Source: an uncultured Marvinbryantia sp.
Lineage (GTDB): Bacteria; Bacillota; Clostridia; Lachnospirales; Lachnospiraceae
Length of the DNA stretch: 48,844 nt
Assembly: GCA_934408725.1 (NCBI GenBank)
Contig: CAKRVB010000022.1
Coordinates: forward strand, 1-48,844
Direction of reading: 5' to 3'
Made by a program: the position numbers and the translations under genes. The notes under the pieces were generated by a model that was not told where the DNA came from, did no database searches, and saw nothing but the letters and a program-made list of their open reading frames with translations. How positions within the stretch are numbered: the first letter of the stretch is position 1; each line of letters begins with the position of its first letter. Positions 32,501-41,516 of the stretch are shown piece after piece.

Positions 32501-35125
32501 CTACTGACACAGGCTTTTCAAGAGAGCCATCAGTTTCTGATAATCCAGTGGTTTAGCCAGATGCTCGTTCATCCCTGCCTCCAGACACCTCTGAATATCT
32601 TCCTGGTAAGCATTGGCTGTCACTGCTATAATCGGGATCTCTCTGGCCTGTGGATGATTCAGCTTACGGATCGTTCTGGCTGCTGTCGGTCCGTCCATCA
32701 CCGGCATCTGCATGTCCATCAGTATCGCATCGTAGGTACCAGGAGCAGATAAACGGAATTTCTCCACACAGGCCTGACCATTTTCTGCCCGTACACACTG
32801 CATTCCCCTTATGGTCAACAGTTCTTCTTCTACTTCATAGCTCAGATCATTATCTTCAGCCACCAGTAGCGATAGTTTCTTCAAACTGTCATCCATGTTT
32901 TCCTCTTCCGGATATTCTGATGCTTTCTCTATCCACGGGAAAGTAAAGGTCACACAAAATCTGGTTCCATGCTCTGGTTTGCTCTCCACTTCTACGGTGC
33001 CATCCATCAGATCGGTAATCTTCTTGACAATCGCCAGCCCCAGACCACTTCCTCTTACTTTATTCACTCTGGTATCTACTGCTCTGGAAAATTCCGAATA
33101 CATTACTTTCATGAATTCCTCAGTCATACCGATTCCTGTATCACTGATCACAGATATCAGCTGTACCTTTCCAGGCTCTTTTGCCGGCTTTTCATATAAT
33201 TCAAAGGACACTTTTCCTCCATCCGGCGTATATTTTATTGCATTGGATAACAGATTCATGTAAATCTGCTCCAGACGCAGCGAATCTGCCAGCAGACGTG
33301 GATAAACAATATCGTGCTGCACACACTGAAATTCCAGTTTCCTCTTTAGTATTCTTGGATCCAGCATTTTCTGAATACTTTCAAACAGCTCTGACAGCTG
33401 CATCTCTTTTGGACAAATCTCAAGCTTACCGCTCTCGATCTGCTTGAGATCCAATACATCATTTACCAGGTTCTGAAGATTCTTTCCTGTCGCACTGATC
33501 TTATCCAGGCACTCTTCAATCTTCTTTTCTTCCCCCGGATGGGCTTTCGCCACATCAACCAGACCGGTAATCACATTCAATGGTGTACGGATATCATGAG
33601 ACATGCGCGACAGGAACTCTGATTTTGCTTCATTTGCCTTATTCGCTGCATCCGCAACCATAATCCAGTATTGCTCCCGACGCTTCTGATCACTGATCAG
33701 CCTTGTTACATGGAGCACATTCTCTACTTCACCATATTTATCTCTCTTTTTCACAATAAATCTGGCCAGATGCCAGTTGCCATCCTGCGCCAGATATTCT
33801 GTGGCAATGGTCTCTTCTTCCTTCATTCGCTCTTGCAGAGTGGACAGATCAAAGAATTCCATCACATGGTCCCTGTACTCCGATGCTACAAACTTGCAGC
33901 ACAGCTCCTTCATGTAGTCGGAGGCTTTTCCACACGTTCCGGTCAGGGAATGTACCTCACTGCCGCTGGATACCTCTTCATAAAAGTCCTTTTTCAGATC
34001 AATCCGATAAATGGCAAAATAAATTTTGCTGATGGCGGAAATGATCTCATTATTCAGTCTTGCCTCATCCAGTGCCTTCTTCAGCGACCGCTGCTGTATT
34101 CGTTCTTCCTGAATAATATCATCAATATGCCGAAAGCCCATGATGATCATCCCGTCTTCTTTTTCTGTCTGCACTCTGGTAATCTGTACTTCAAAAAACT
34201 CTTTTCCATATGAATTAGGAAGCGTATGATAACGATAAGAGAGCCGCTCTTTCGTCTTCAGCTCTTCCATCAGATTTTCTGCACTCAATGTCGCTATAAA
34301 TTGTGGATACTCCTCTTTGACTACAAAACGCTCATAGTAATCCTTCAACAGTCTGGAATAACAAATCATCTTTTTCTCTTCTCCGCCTAACAGCTCGGCA
34401 ACATTCGATTTTTCCCCAAGCTTGACAATCTCAGCCCAGTCAGCCTGTAAATCCACCATATACACTGATGTATATTCATAGCAAAGTACATTCAGAATAT
34501 TTCTTTCCTGCTCCTGAATCTGAAGACTGTTCTCCAGTCTTCTCTGCTTCTTTTTCAGAAGATTCATCATCCGAATATTTTCCCGGTTGCTGCCCAGATG
34601 ATTTCCCACCAGATTCAGCAGCTGTAACAGGAGTTTCTGATCTTCCATGGATGGATTATCCAGTCCAATGAATCCGGTCAGTCTGTCCTTATAAAAAATC
34701 GGCACTGCAATTTCTGAATGAACATCTTGTATCTTCAGCATATTATATTCTGACGGCATCTGGTCTGCAATCTCTTCCAGATCTGGAATCACAATACTGT
34801 CACCTTTTTCAAAAGTCTCATTCCAGTAAGGCATCATGATACTCGGCACATGCTGCAGATATTCCATCTGCGGCTCTACACCTTCTGCACACCATTCATA
34901 AGAATTGGTATATTCTGTCTTTGTCTCTCCGATCCGGTCAAATACAAAGACTCTCTCTGCTTCTGTATACTCTCCAATAATCTTCAGTGTCTCCTGAATG
35001 GCTTCATGCAGCGTCTCCTTATCTTTTTCCTTATCGATCACCGAAAGCTGGCGCAGAATCGCTTCTACCTGATTCAGTCTTTTCTCCATATTATCAAATA
35101 ATTGATGACTGATTGATCTGCTCAT
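32501..35125 (-). CDS. Hybrid sensor histidine kinase with GAF domain and receiver
   Basis: The 874-residue protein has a GAF-like sensor at about 35-185, two PAS-like regions (215-345 and 360-475), and the HisKA dimer domain with phospho-His510 in SRMSHDIRTPLN. The ATPase domain has Asn628 (N box), DTGIGM and GSGLGLAI (G boxes). The C-terminal receiver has Asp804 (ILMDMQMPVMDG) and a conserved Lys near 858. There is no transmembrane segment, so it is cytosolic. No HPt domain or output regulator is present, so the phosphate must go to a partner elsewhere or the receiver must control the kinase. The gene heads a string with the dehydrogenase and YdjM-like genes. Confidence 0.9.
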   Translation of the reverse strand: MSRSISHQLFDNMEKRLNQVEAILRQLSVIDKEKDKETLHEAIQETLKIIGEYTEAERVFVFDRIGETKTEYTNSYEWCAEGVEPQMEYLQHVPSIMMPYWNETFEKGDSIVIPDLEEIADQMPSEYNMLKIQDVHSEIAVPIFYKDRLTGFIGLDNPSMEDQKLLLQLLNLVGNHLGSNRENIRMMNLLKKKQRRLENSLQIQEQERNILNVLCYEYTSVYMVDLQADWAEIVKLGEKSNVAELLGGEEKKMICYSRLLKDYYERFVVKEEYPQFIATLSAENLMEELKTKERLSYRYHTLPNSYGKEFFEVQITRVQTEKEDGMIIMGFRHIDDIIQEERIQQRSLKKALDEARLNNEIISAISKIYFAIYRIDLKKDFYEEVSSGSEVHSLTGTCGKASDYMKELCCKFVASEYRDHVMEFFDLSTLQERMKEEETIATEYLAQDGNWHLARFIVKKRDKYGEVENVLHVTRLISDQKRREQYWIMVADAANKANEAKSEFLSRMSHDIRTPLNVITGLVDVAKAHPGEEKKIEECLDKISATGKNLQNLVNDVLDLKQIESGKLEICPKEMQLSELFESIQKMLDPRILKRKLEFQCVQHDIVYPRLLADSLRLEQIYMNLLSNAIKYTPDGGKVSFELYEKPAKEPGKVQLISVISDTGIGMTEEFMKVMYSEFSRAVDTRVNKVRGSGLGLAIVKKITDLMDGTVEVESKPEHGTRFCVTFTFPWIEKASEYPEEENMDDSLKKLSLLVAEDNDLSYEVEEELLTIRGMQCVRAENGQACVEKFRLSAPGTYDAILMDMQMPVMDGPTAARTIRKLNHPQAREIPIIAVTANAYQEDIQRCLEAGMNEHLAKPLDYQKLMALLKSLCQ

Positions 35126-35173
35126 ATAGCCTCTCCTTTATGCGCACTTCCTGACTTCACTTTTTCATTCTTT

Positions 35174-35202
35174 AGCGTACCATTTTTCCGGCTTTTCGTC
35201 AA
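35174..35202 (-). promoter_or_regulatory. Promoter of the histidine kinase operon
   Basis: TTGACG (35197-35202) and TACGCT (35174-35179) on the minus strand are 17 nt apart. The -35 is strong and the -10 weak, with the start about 40 nt before the ATG. Confidence 0.5.
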
Positions 35203-35318
35203 TGTGAAGCAACCCTTCCATTTTTTTACAGCAGCCACTGCCTGTGCCTTGGATGTATGTTGTATCTGAAAAAGAAAAAGCGAGTGTAATCTGTATCATC
35301 GAACCGTAAACATTTTTC

Positions 35319-35999
35319 TCACAGTTCTTCTAAAAGCCTCAGGCCTGCTGTTTCCGTGACCGGTAGTGAAAATACAATGGCTCCTGCCTTTGTTTCAATT
35401 CCGGTCTTTTCCATAATCGCATTCATGATAGCATTTTTTTCTTCTTTCTTCGAAACAATAAAAATCACTTCTTTTTCCGAGACAAGTGACACACCCAGAA
35501 ACTGTTCTGCCCGCTTCATTCCTACCCCTTTTCCATGGAGTACCGTTCCGCCTGTTGCGCCTCCGGTTCTGGCAGCTTCCATGACTTTTGTGGTATATCC
35601 GTAATTGGCAATCGCAATAATCAGTTCGTGTTTCGCATCCTTCAATTCCCTTTCCTCCTCTTTTTCAAATTCCTGTCCATCCAGAAAAAATGCCAGTGTC
35701 CGCTTTCCACCAATACTGGAGAGCGGAACCGTGAAGGCAATGCCTGTTCCCGGAATATCAATCTTCATTTCTTTCTGCAATCCCTTTTGCAGCTTCTGCC
35801 AGGTCGGTTCTGTTATTACTGAGAAAAAAATACCTTTTTCCTCATCTTCCATACCCAGACAATCCAGAACCTCACTGGATGCAGTTCCTCTTCCAAGAGA
35901 GATCGTCCCGGTTTCTACCTGATACGTTTTATAAAATTTTACAAATTCTGATATTTTTTTCCGGCTGCTGATCGTAACCAGCATCAATACTCTGTTCAT
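35319..35999 (-). CDS. Tandem PII-like domain protein
   Basis: The 226-residue protein has two ferredoxin-like PII-type domains (about 1-105 and 125-226). The second contains YTTKVMEAARTGGATGGTVL, similar to the T-loop region and nucleotide-binding glycine motif of PII proteins; the first has the degenerate GRGTASSEVLDCLGM version. PII proteins sense ATP/ADP and small metabolites and control transporters. It lies 17 nt after the DUF1538 membrane gene, so it probably regulates that protein (inference). Fusion of two PII-like domains is unusual compared with the trimeric single-domain forms. Confidence 0.8.
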   Translation of the reverse strand: MNRVLMLVTISSRKKISEFVKFYKTYQVETGTISLGRGTASSEVLDCLGMEDEEKGIFFSVITEPTWQKLQKGLQKEMKIDIPGTGIAFTVPLSSIGGKRTLAFFLDGQEFEKEEERELKDAKHELIIAIANYGYTTKVMEAARTGGATGGTVLHGKGVGMKRAEQFLGVSLVSEKEVIFIVSKKEEKNAIMNAIMEKTGIETKAGAIVFSLPVTETAGLRLLEEL

Positions 36000-36016
36000 A
36001 TCTGTGCTTTCCTTTC

Positions 36017-37654
36017 TCAGAATTCAATGATTTCATCATCCTCATACTCTGCAAACAGTTCAGCAATATCCACCTGATATTCCACACCGGTACTTCTGTC
36101 AGCTGACTGTGTTTCTCTTCTCACGTACAATACACCCAGAATCTGTATCGTAATCAACGGTGTCATAGCTACCATCGCTACTACACCAAAAGCATCACGC
36201 ACTACATCTCCCCCCATGGCTATACAGGCTCCCTGTGCCAGTGGAAGCAAAAATGTCGCAGTCATAGGCCCGGATGCCACACCACCTGAGTCAAAGGCAA
36301 TCGCGGTAAAGATCTTTGGCACCAGAAATGTCAGTCCCAGCGCAATGACATACCCTGGTATCAAAAACCACAAAACAGATATCCCTGTCAGTACACGAAT
36401 CATGGAAAGTCCTACTGATACCGCAACACCAACAGATAAACTGATCTGCATGGCTTTTCCTGATATAGCGCCATCGGTCAGTTCTTCTACCTGCTTCATC
36501 AGCACATATACCGCCGGTTCTGCTTTTACAATAAAATATCCGATCAGCATACCGAGCGGTATCAGAATCCACGAATACGGAAGATCTGCCAGCACTGTCC
36601 CCAGTGCATTTCCTGCCGGGATAAATCCCACATTTGCACCTGTCAGAAACAATACCAGGCCAATATAGGTATATACCAGCCCAATCAGTATTTTACTCAG
36701 CGTTTTTTTCTCCAGCTTCAGAGAAAACATCTGGAAAAGCCCAAAGAAAACCGTAATCGGAAGAAGGGATACCGCAATCTCTTTCATATAATCCGGAACT
36801 GCCTCAAAAAAGAGCTGTCCCACTTCCACTGAAGTAGCAATATTCCTGCTGATTTCCGGTGAAAAGCTTCCCTCCGTCTGATACACCAGACTTAAGATCA
36901 GAACCGCAAGAATCGGTCCAATTGAACACAGCGCTACCAGACCAAAGCTGTCATCTTCTGCATGACGGTCATTTCGAATTGCAGAAATACCCACACCCAG
37001 AGCCATAATAAACGGTACCGTCATCGGTCCTGTCGTTACACCGCCAGAATCAAAGGCAACTGCAAGAAAATCTGCAGGTGCCAGCATTGCAAGCAGAAAA
37101 ATAAGCAGATAAAACAAAATCAGCAGTGGCGCAAGCGCAAAGCCCACCAGGATACGGATCAGCGCAACTGCCAGAAATAAGCCTACTCCCAATGCTACCG
37201 ATAAGATCAATACCATATTCGGTACAGAGGGTACCTGCCGTGCAAGCACCTGAAGATCCGGCTCTGATATGGTAATCATCATTCCCAGTACGAATCCGGT
37301 TCCGATAATAAACCACAGCTTTTTGGTTTTTACCAGATTGCCGCCTACCCGTTCCCCCATCGGAGTCATGGATACTTCCGCTCCAAGAGAAAAAAACGCC
37401 ATGCCGATAATAACCAGCACAGCGCCTGTCATAAACTCCACCATAATGTCAGGGGAAAGAGGCGCTATCAAAAAACTCAGTATCAGTACTATCACCATCA
37501 CCGGAAGTACTGCCTTTACTGATTCCTGCGCCTTCTCTCTTATCTTATCTTTTAATGTGTTCCTGTGTGACCGTAATTCTCTGACAAATTCTTTTCCCGC
37601 CAACGAAATCCCCCTTGTCTCATAATCTGCTGCAGTTTGTTGTTTTCCATTCAC
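36017..37654 (-). CDS. DUF1538 membrane protein, putative transporter
   Basis: The 545-residue protein has about twelve hydrophobic segments and an internal duplication. The motif AVAFDSGGVTTGPMTVPFIM of the first half (near 200) is repeated as AIAFDSGGVASGPMTATFLL (near 440). The other shared stretch is the SLGAEVSMTPMGERVGG-type region in the first half. Duplicated halves with re-entrant glycine motifs suggest a transporter or channel. DUF1538 proteins are commonly found beside PII-like genes, as here (17 nt apart). The substrate is unknown; nitrogen or carbon compounds are possible but not shown. Confidence 0.8.
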   Translation of the reverse strand: MNGKQQTAADYETRGISLAGKEFVRELRSHRNTLKDKIREKAQESVKAVLPVMVIVLILSFLIAPLSPDIMVEFMTGAVLVIIGMAFFSLGAEVSMTPMGERVGGNLVKTKKLWFIIGTGFVLGMMITISEPDLQVLARQVPSVPNMVLILSVALGVGLFLAVALIRILVGFALAPLLILFYLLIFLLAMLAPADFLAVAFDSGGVTTGPMTVPFIMALGVGISAIRNDRHAEDDSFGLVALCSIGPILAVLILSLVYQTEGSFSPEISRNIATSVEVGQLFFEAVPDYMKEIAVSLLPITVFFGLFQMFSLKLEKKTLSKILIGLVYTYIGLVLFLTGANVGFIPAGNALGTVLADLPYSWILIPLGMLIGYFIVKAEPAVYVLMKQVEELTDGAISGKAMQISLSVGVAVSVGLSMIRVLTGISVLWFLIPGYVIALGLTFLVPKIFTAIAFDSGGVASGPMTATFLLPLAQGACIAMGGDVVRDAFGVVAMVAMTPLITIQILGVLYVRRETQSADRSTGVEYQVDIAELFAEYEDDEIIEF

Positions 37655-37682
37655 ACCTTTTCTCTGTCATACCATATTCTTC

Positions 37683-38666
37683 TTAATATCCTATTTCCTC
37701 AAGAATCTGATCGGTTATACGCGCATTGGCCAGAGAGAATTCCTTCGTGACCAGCGGACTTTCCTCACCTGCCACACATCTTCCCATCTGTTCCACTTCC
37801 AGACGGTAATTTTGTGGTACCGATACTTTTTTGATTTCTTCTTTTCCGTCAGCATCTGTCACGCTATAGCTTAATTCTCCATCTCGGTTAAACGCAAATT
37901 CTATTCCCTTTATACTTCCTTTTGTTCCATGAACTTCCAAATGGTCAATTCGCTTATCCTGATCGGTAGCCAATACCATTCCACAGGTAAATACTGCCTT
38001 TTTACCATCCTCATACTCCATGACAACCGAGGTAAGCTTATCGATGTTATCTTCTGAAAAAATAGCACTTGCCTGTATCTTAACCGGTTCTTCCTCCAGC
38101 AATGCTAAAGACAGACTGATATCATATACCCCAAGATCATAGGTACATCCTCCCAGTGTTTCTCTTCGCATCCTGATATTGCTCTTGTCATAATCGGAGG
38201 TAATAAATTCAGATTCCATATAACGGATTTCTCCAATTGTTCCCTTCTGTATTTCTTCTCTGATTGCAGCAATGTATGGGCTGTGCAGATACGCAAACGC
38301 TTCCATCAAATACACATGATTTTCTTCTGCTGTGGCAAACAGTTCTTTCGCCTGTGCTTCTGTCGGTGCCAATGGCTTTTCACAAAGCACATGTTTTCCA
38401 CTTTTCAGTGCTCTGATCGTCCACTCATAATGCAAAGTATTTGGAAGGGGAATGTACACTGCTTCCACTTCCGGATCCGCAAGCAGTTCCTCATAGCTTC
38501 CGTAAGCTTTTTGAAAATGATACTTTTCTTTAAACTGCTCCGCTTTTTCCATATTTCTTCCGGCAATTGCATACAACTCACAATTGTCTGCCTGCTGCAT
38601 TCCGGGAATGGTACATCCTGCACCAATGTTGGCTGTTCCCATAACGCCCCATCTGATTTTTCTCAT
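37683..38666 (-). CDS. Gfo/Idh/MocA-family NAD(P)-dependent oxidoreductase
   Basis: The 327-residue enzyme starts MRKIRWGVMGTANIGAGCTI, with a Rossmann nucleotide motif in which the second glycine is Thr-Ala. The Gfo catalytic motif CEKPLAPTEA (about 95-104) is present, and the C-terminal half forms the beta-sheet domain. Members oxidise or reduce sugars, inositols and sugar acids. Nothing in the neighbourhood fixes the substrate. It lies directly upstream of the DUF1538 gene with 28 nt between, so the three genes are probably co-transcribed. Confidence 0.88.
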   Translation of the reverse strand: MRKIRWGVMGTANIGAGCTIPGMQQADNCELYAIAGRNMEKAEQFKEKYHFQKAYGSYEELLADPEVEAVYIPLPNTLHYEWTIRALKSGKHVLCEKPLAPTEAQAKELFATAEENHVYLMEAFAYLHSPYIAAIREEIQKGTIGEIRYMESEFITSDYDKSNIRMRRETLGGCTYDLGVYDISLSLALLEEEPVKIQASAIFSEDNIDKLTSVVMEYEDGKKAVFTCGMVLATDQDKRIDHLEVHGTKGSIKGIEFAFNRDGELSYSVTDADGKEEIKKVSVPQNYRLEVEQMGRCVAGEESPLVTKEFSLANARITDQILEEIGY

Positions 38667-38711
38667 GATTTTTCCCCCGTTAATTAATCTATAAATGTTA
38701 TTGACATTCCT

Positions 38712-40181
38712 TTATTTCAATGCTTTCTCAATCGCTTCAATTACAATCTTTAATGCCTTAATTCGTGCATACTTCTTGTCATTTGACTCAAGTACATGCC
38801 ATGGCGCATAGGTCGTATTCGTCTTTTTCAGCATTTCATTAACTGCACTCTCATACAAATCCCATTTTTCTCTGTTGCGCCAGTCCTCATCCGTAATCTT
38901 CCACTGTTTCTCAGGTGTATTCTGACGATCCTCGAAGCGCGCAAGCTGCGTATCCTTGTCGATCTGAACCCAGAATTTGATAATAACGGCTCCCCAGTCT
39001 GCTAATTCTTTTTCAAACTCATTCATTTCATTATAAGCACGCTGCCACTCGTTTTCATTACAGAATCCTTCGAGTCTCTCAACCATTACCCTGCCGTACC
39101 AGGTACGGTCGAAAATAGCGATATGACCTGTCTTTGGAAGGCGGTTGCAAAATCTCCACAGATAATGTCTGGCCTTTTCATGTGGCTCCGGACTTGCTAT
39201 CGGATGCACTTCAAACCCTCTCGGATCAAGTGCTTCCGTGATTCTTTTTATATTTCCGCCTTTACCGGCTGCATCCCAGCCCTCATAGGCAATAATCACC
39301 GGAATCTTTTCTCTGTACAGCCTGTTATGCAGCTCACTGAGCCTGGTCTGAAGTTTTTTAAGTTCCTTTTTGTATTCTTCTTCAGAAATCTCCTTATCCA
39401 GAGAAATTTCACTTAACTTTGGTATTTTTTCCAATGGAAAAACATTCTGTAAAAGAGGTACCGCAAGATCGCTGTTTTTTAACGCTGTCTCTATGCCACT
39501 GACCAGCGTTTCCAGAACCTGAAGTTCTGCCCACTTTCTGTTTTTTGCATCTATGATATACCATGGATCTGCCGCAGCATTGGTGTCATTCAGATATCTG
39601 TCAAATACATGCAGGCATTTATCATAATGCTTATTCTGCCAGTCATCATCGCGGCTTACACGCCATTCGGTATTCTTATCAGCTTTAAGATGCTCAATTC
39701 GTTTTTTCTGTTCTTTCTGACTTATCTGAAAGAAAAATTTCAGAACAAGATACCCATTATCTGTGAGCTGGCGTTCAAAGCGCTTTACACTCTCTATTTT
39801 TTTCTTGTACTCTTTTTCTCCCATGCGTTCGTGCAGGCAGTCATTTACGATCTCGTCCATCCAGCCGGAATCAAAAAACTCAAACTTTCCTTTCTCCGGA
39901 ATTTTAATAAAATAACGGTAAAAGAACGGCTTACGTCTTTCTTCCTCGGTCGGCGCATCCATAGTCGCAACCTTAAAGAAACGTGGATCAATGTTTTTTA
40001 TTACTTTACCAAGTACACTGCCCTTTCCGGCGGTTCCCCAGCCTTCAAACAGTACCAGTACCGGCAATCCGTGTTCCTTTATCTGCATCTGCAGTGCAGA
40101 CAGCTTTGCTCTTGCCGTGCTCAGACGTTCCTCAAGTTCATCTGTTTCAGGTATTTGTGGTTTCATCCAGTTTTCTAACAT
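38712..40181 (-). CDS. Polyphosphate kinase 2 family, two-domain polyphosphate:AMP phosphotransferase type
   Basis: The 489-residue protein consists of two PPK2 domains. The C-terminal domain has an intact P-loop EGWDAAGKGG (300-309) and lid motif DRTWYGRV (358-365). The N-terminal domain has EGWGTAGKGS (46-55), but its DR(S/T)W motif reads DSGW (104-107), so it is probably inactive or structural. Two-domain PPK2 (PAP, class II) transfers phosphate from polyphosphate to AMP. This links energy or phosphate storage to nucleotide pools. A weakly conserved promoter may lie in the 118-nt gap upstream. Confidence 0.9.
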   Translation of the reverse strand: MLENWMKPQIPETDELEERLSTARAKLSALQMQIKEHGLPVLVLFEGWGTAGKGSVLGKVIKNIDPRFFKVATMDAPTEEERRKPFFYRYFIKIPEKGKFEFFDSGWMDEIVNDCLHERMGEKEYKKKIESVKRFERQLTDNGYLVLKFFFQISQKEQKKRIEHLKADKNTEWRVSRDDDWQNKHYDKCLHVFDRYLNDTNAAADPWYIIDAKNRKWAELQVLETLVSGIETALKNSDLAVPLLQNVFPLEKIPKLSEISLDKEISEEEYKKELKKLQTRLSELHNRLYREKIPVIIAYEGWDAAGKGGNIKRITEALDPRGFEVHPIASPEPHEKARHYLWRFCNRLPKTGHIAIFDRTWYGRVMVERLEGFCNENEWQRAYNEMNEFEKELADWGAVIIKFWVQIDKDTQLARFEDRQNTPEKQWKITDEDWRNREKWDLYESAVNEMLKKTNTTYAPWHVLESNDKKYARIKALKIVIEAIEKALK

Positions 40182-40299
40182 AAAATACCTCCCCGGTCAT
40201 ACTCAAATTCAAGTCGAACGCACGTGAGACCTGATGCGTGCTTTACACTTTCGCAATTGTTCATAGTTGTATCATATCACTGTTTTTTCTCAGATACAA

Positions 40300-40791
40300 T
40301 TATGGGTTTTCATAATTTGTCTGATAGATTCTTTCAATCAAATCCGCTTTTTTGTTTCTTCCCATCAGACGATAATATTTACACCAGAGAATTGGAGATT
40401 GCAGAGGGATAATTTCTGTTCCAAGCGTCATCCTTTCCACGATTTGTTCTTTGCAAAGGGAACAGTCATAAATCTTTCCTTCCTTTACAATAGTAAATCC
40501 AGCCATAACATCAATATCAACAGAATCAATGGTGAATTCCATAAATACCTTTGTGCGATACATTGGATCAGAAACCGGATCAGCGGGATGAAGTTCTCCC
40601 ATTTCTGACAAAATTTTCCTGACTAATTCGGCATCTGGAATGGAAACCAGTAAATCAATATCGTGAACTTCAGAGATGATACCTTTAAAATACAGAAGCA
40701 TCGATGCGCCCAAAGCCCACTCTACATTTGCCTCATTAAATTGATGCGCAATTTTCTGTAGTAATTCAATTTTCTTTTGCATTTCAGCCAC
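40300..40791 (-). CDS. Nucleotidyltransferase-like protein
   Basis: A 163-residue protein starting with GTG. The stretch ALGASMLLYFKGIISEVHDI followed by D-L-L-V resembles the nucleotidyltransferase fold (G-A/S, then D-I-D, with a later acidic D-I-D in DSVDIDVMAG). Relatives include AbiEii-like and aminoglycoside nucleotidyltransferase-like proteins. No partner antitoxin is adjacent. The start is uncertain (GTG at 40791 or ATG at 40782). Function is not assigned. Confidence 0.6.
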   Translation of the reverse strand: MAEMQKKIELLQKIAHQFNEANVEWALGASMLLYFKGIISEVHDIDLLVSIPDAELVRKILSEMGELHPADPVSDPMYRTKVFMEFTIDSVDIDVMAGFTIVKEGKIYDCSLCKEQIVERMTLGTEIIPLQSPILWCKYYRLMGRNKKADLIERIYQTNYENP

Positions 40792-40834
40792 AATACACCA
40801 CCATCTATAACCTCATCTGGATCATTTATATCTG

Positions 40835-41419
40835 TTACTGATTCCTGCGAATTACCTTACAGGGATTTCCCACCGCAATTACGTTGTCTGGAATCGCTTT
40901 CGTTACAACACTGCCAGCTCCGATTACCACATTATTTCCAATTGTTACTCCTGGTAAAATAATAGCCCCGCCACCAATCCACACATTGTTTCCAATGATA
41001 ACCGGGGCCGTTTGTGTTTTACAAAATTCGAATGAGCCATCCTCTTTCGGTTCTCCAAAACGATCCCTGGCATTTGTCGGATGAAATGCTGTATAAATTT
41101 GTACGTTCGGTGCAATTAAGGCATTGTCTCCGATGCGAATTATGTTATCATCCAGAAACGTACAATTCATGTTTACTTCACAGTTATTTCCAAAATATAT
41201 ATTATTACCGTAGTCCACATAAAAAGGGGCCGTAATCCATAAGTTTTTACCTTTTCCGCCGAGAAGTTTACTTAGAATTTGTTCTTTTTCGTCAGCATCC
41301 GCAGAATCAGCCTGATTATAATCTCTAATCAGATCTTTTGCCTTATGCCACTGTGACAGCAATTCTGCATCTCCGCAATCATACAGTTCTCCTGCCAGCA
41401 TTTTTTCTCTTTCTGTCAT
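40835..41419 (-). CDS. Sugar O-acetyltransferase (maltose/galactoside acetyltransferase family)
   Basis: The 194-residue enzyme begins MTEREKMLAGELYDCGDAEL, the typical maltose acetyltransferase N-terminal helix, followed by a left-handed beta-helix of hexapeptide repeats (IGDNALIAPNVQIYTAFHP, IIGNNVWIGGGAIILPGVTI). The catalytic His lies in TAFHPTNARDR. It transfers acetyl groups from acetyl-CoA to sugars. The ATG ending 41419 follows GGAGGTGGCG; a TTG five codons earlier is less likely. It forms a pair with the nucleotidyltransferase-like gene (43 nt). Confidence 0.88.
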   Translation of the reverse strand: MTEREKMLAGELYDCGDAELLSQWHKAKDLIRDYNQADSADADEKEQILSKLLGGKGKNLWITAPFYVDYGNNIYFGNNCEVNMNCTFLDDNIIRIGDNALIAPNVQIYTAFHPTNARDRFGEPKEDGSFEFCKTQTAPVIIGNNVWIGGGAIILPGVTIGNNVVIGAGSVVTKAIPDNVIAVGNPCKVIRRNQ

Positions 41420-41516
41420 CGCCACCTCCGCCAATTACATTGTCAGACATTCTATCTAAGATGATAATAATTCACATGATCCTGCCATGTCAATTCGTTT
41501 ATCATCATAGACTTTC

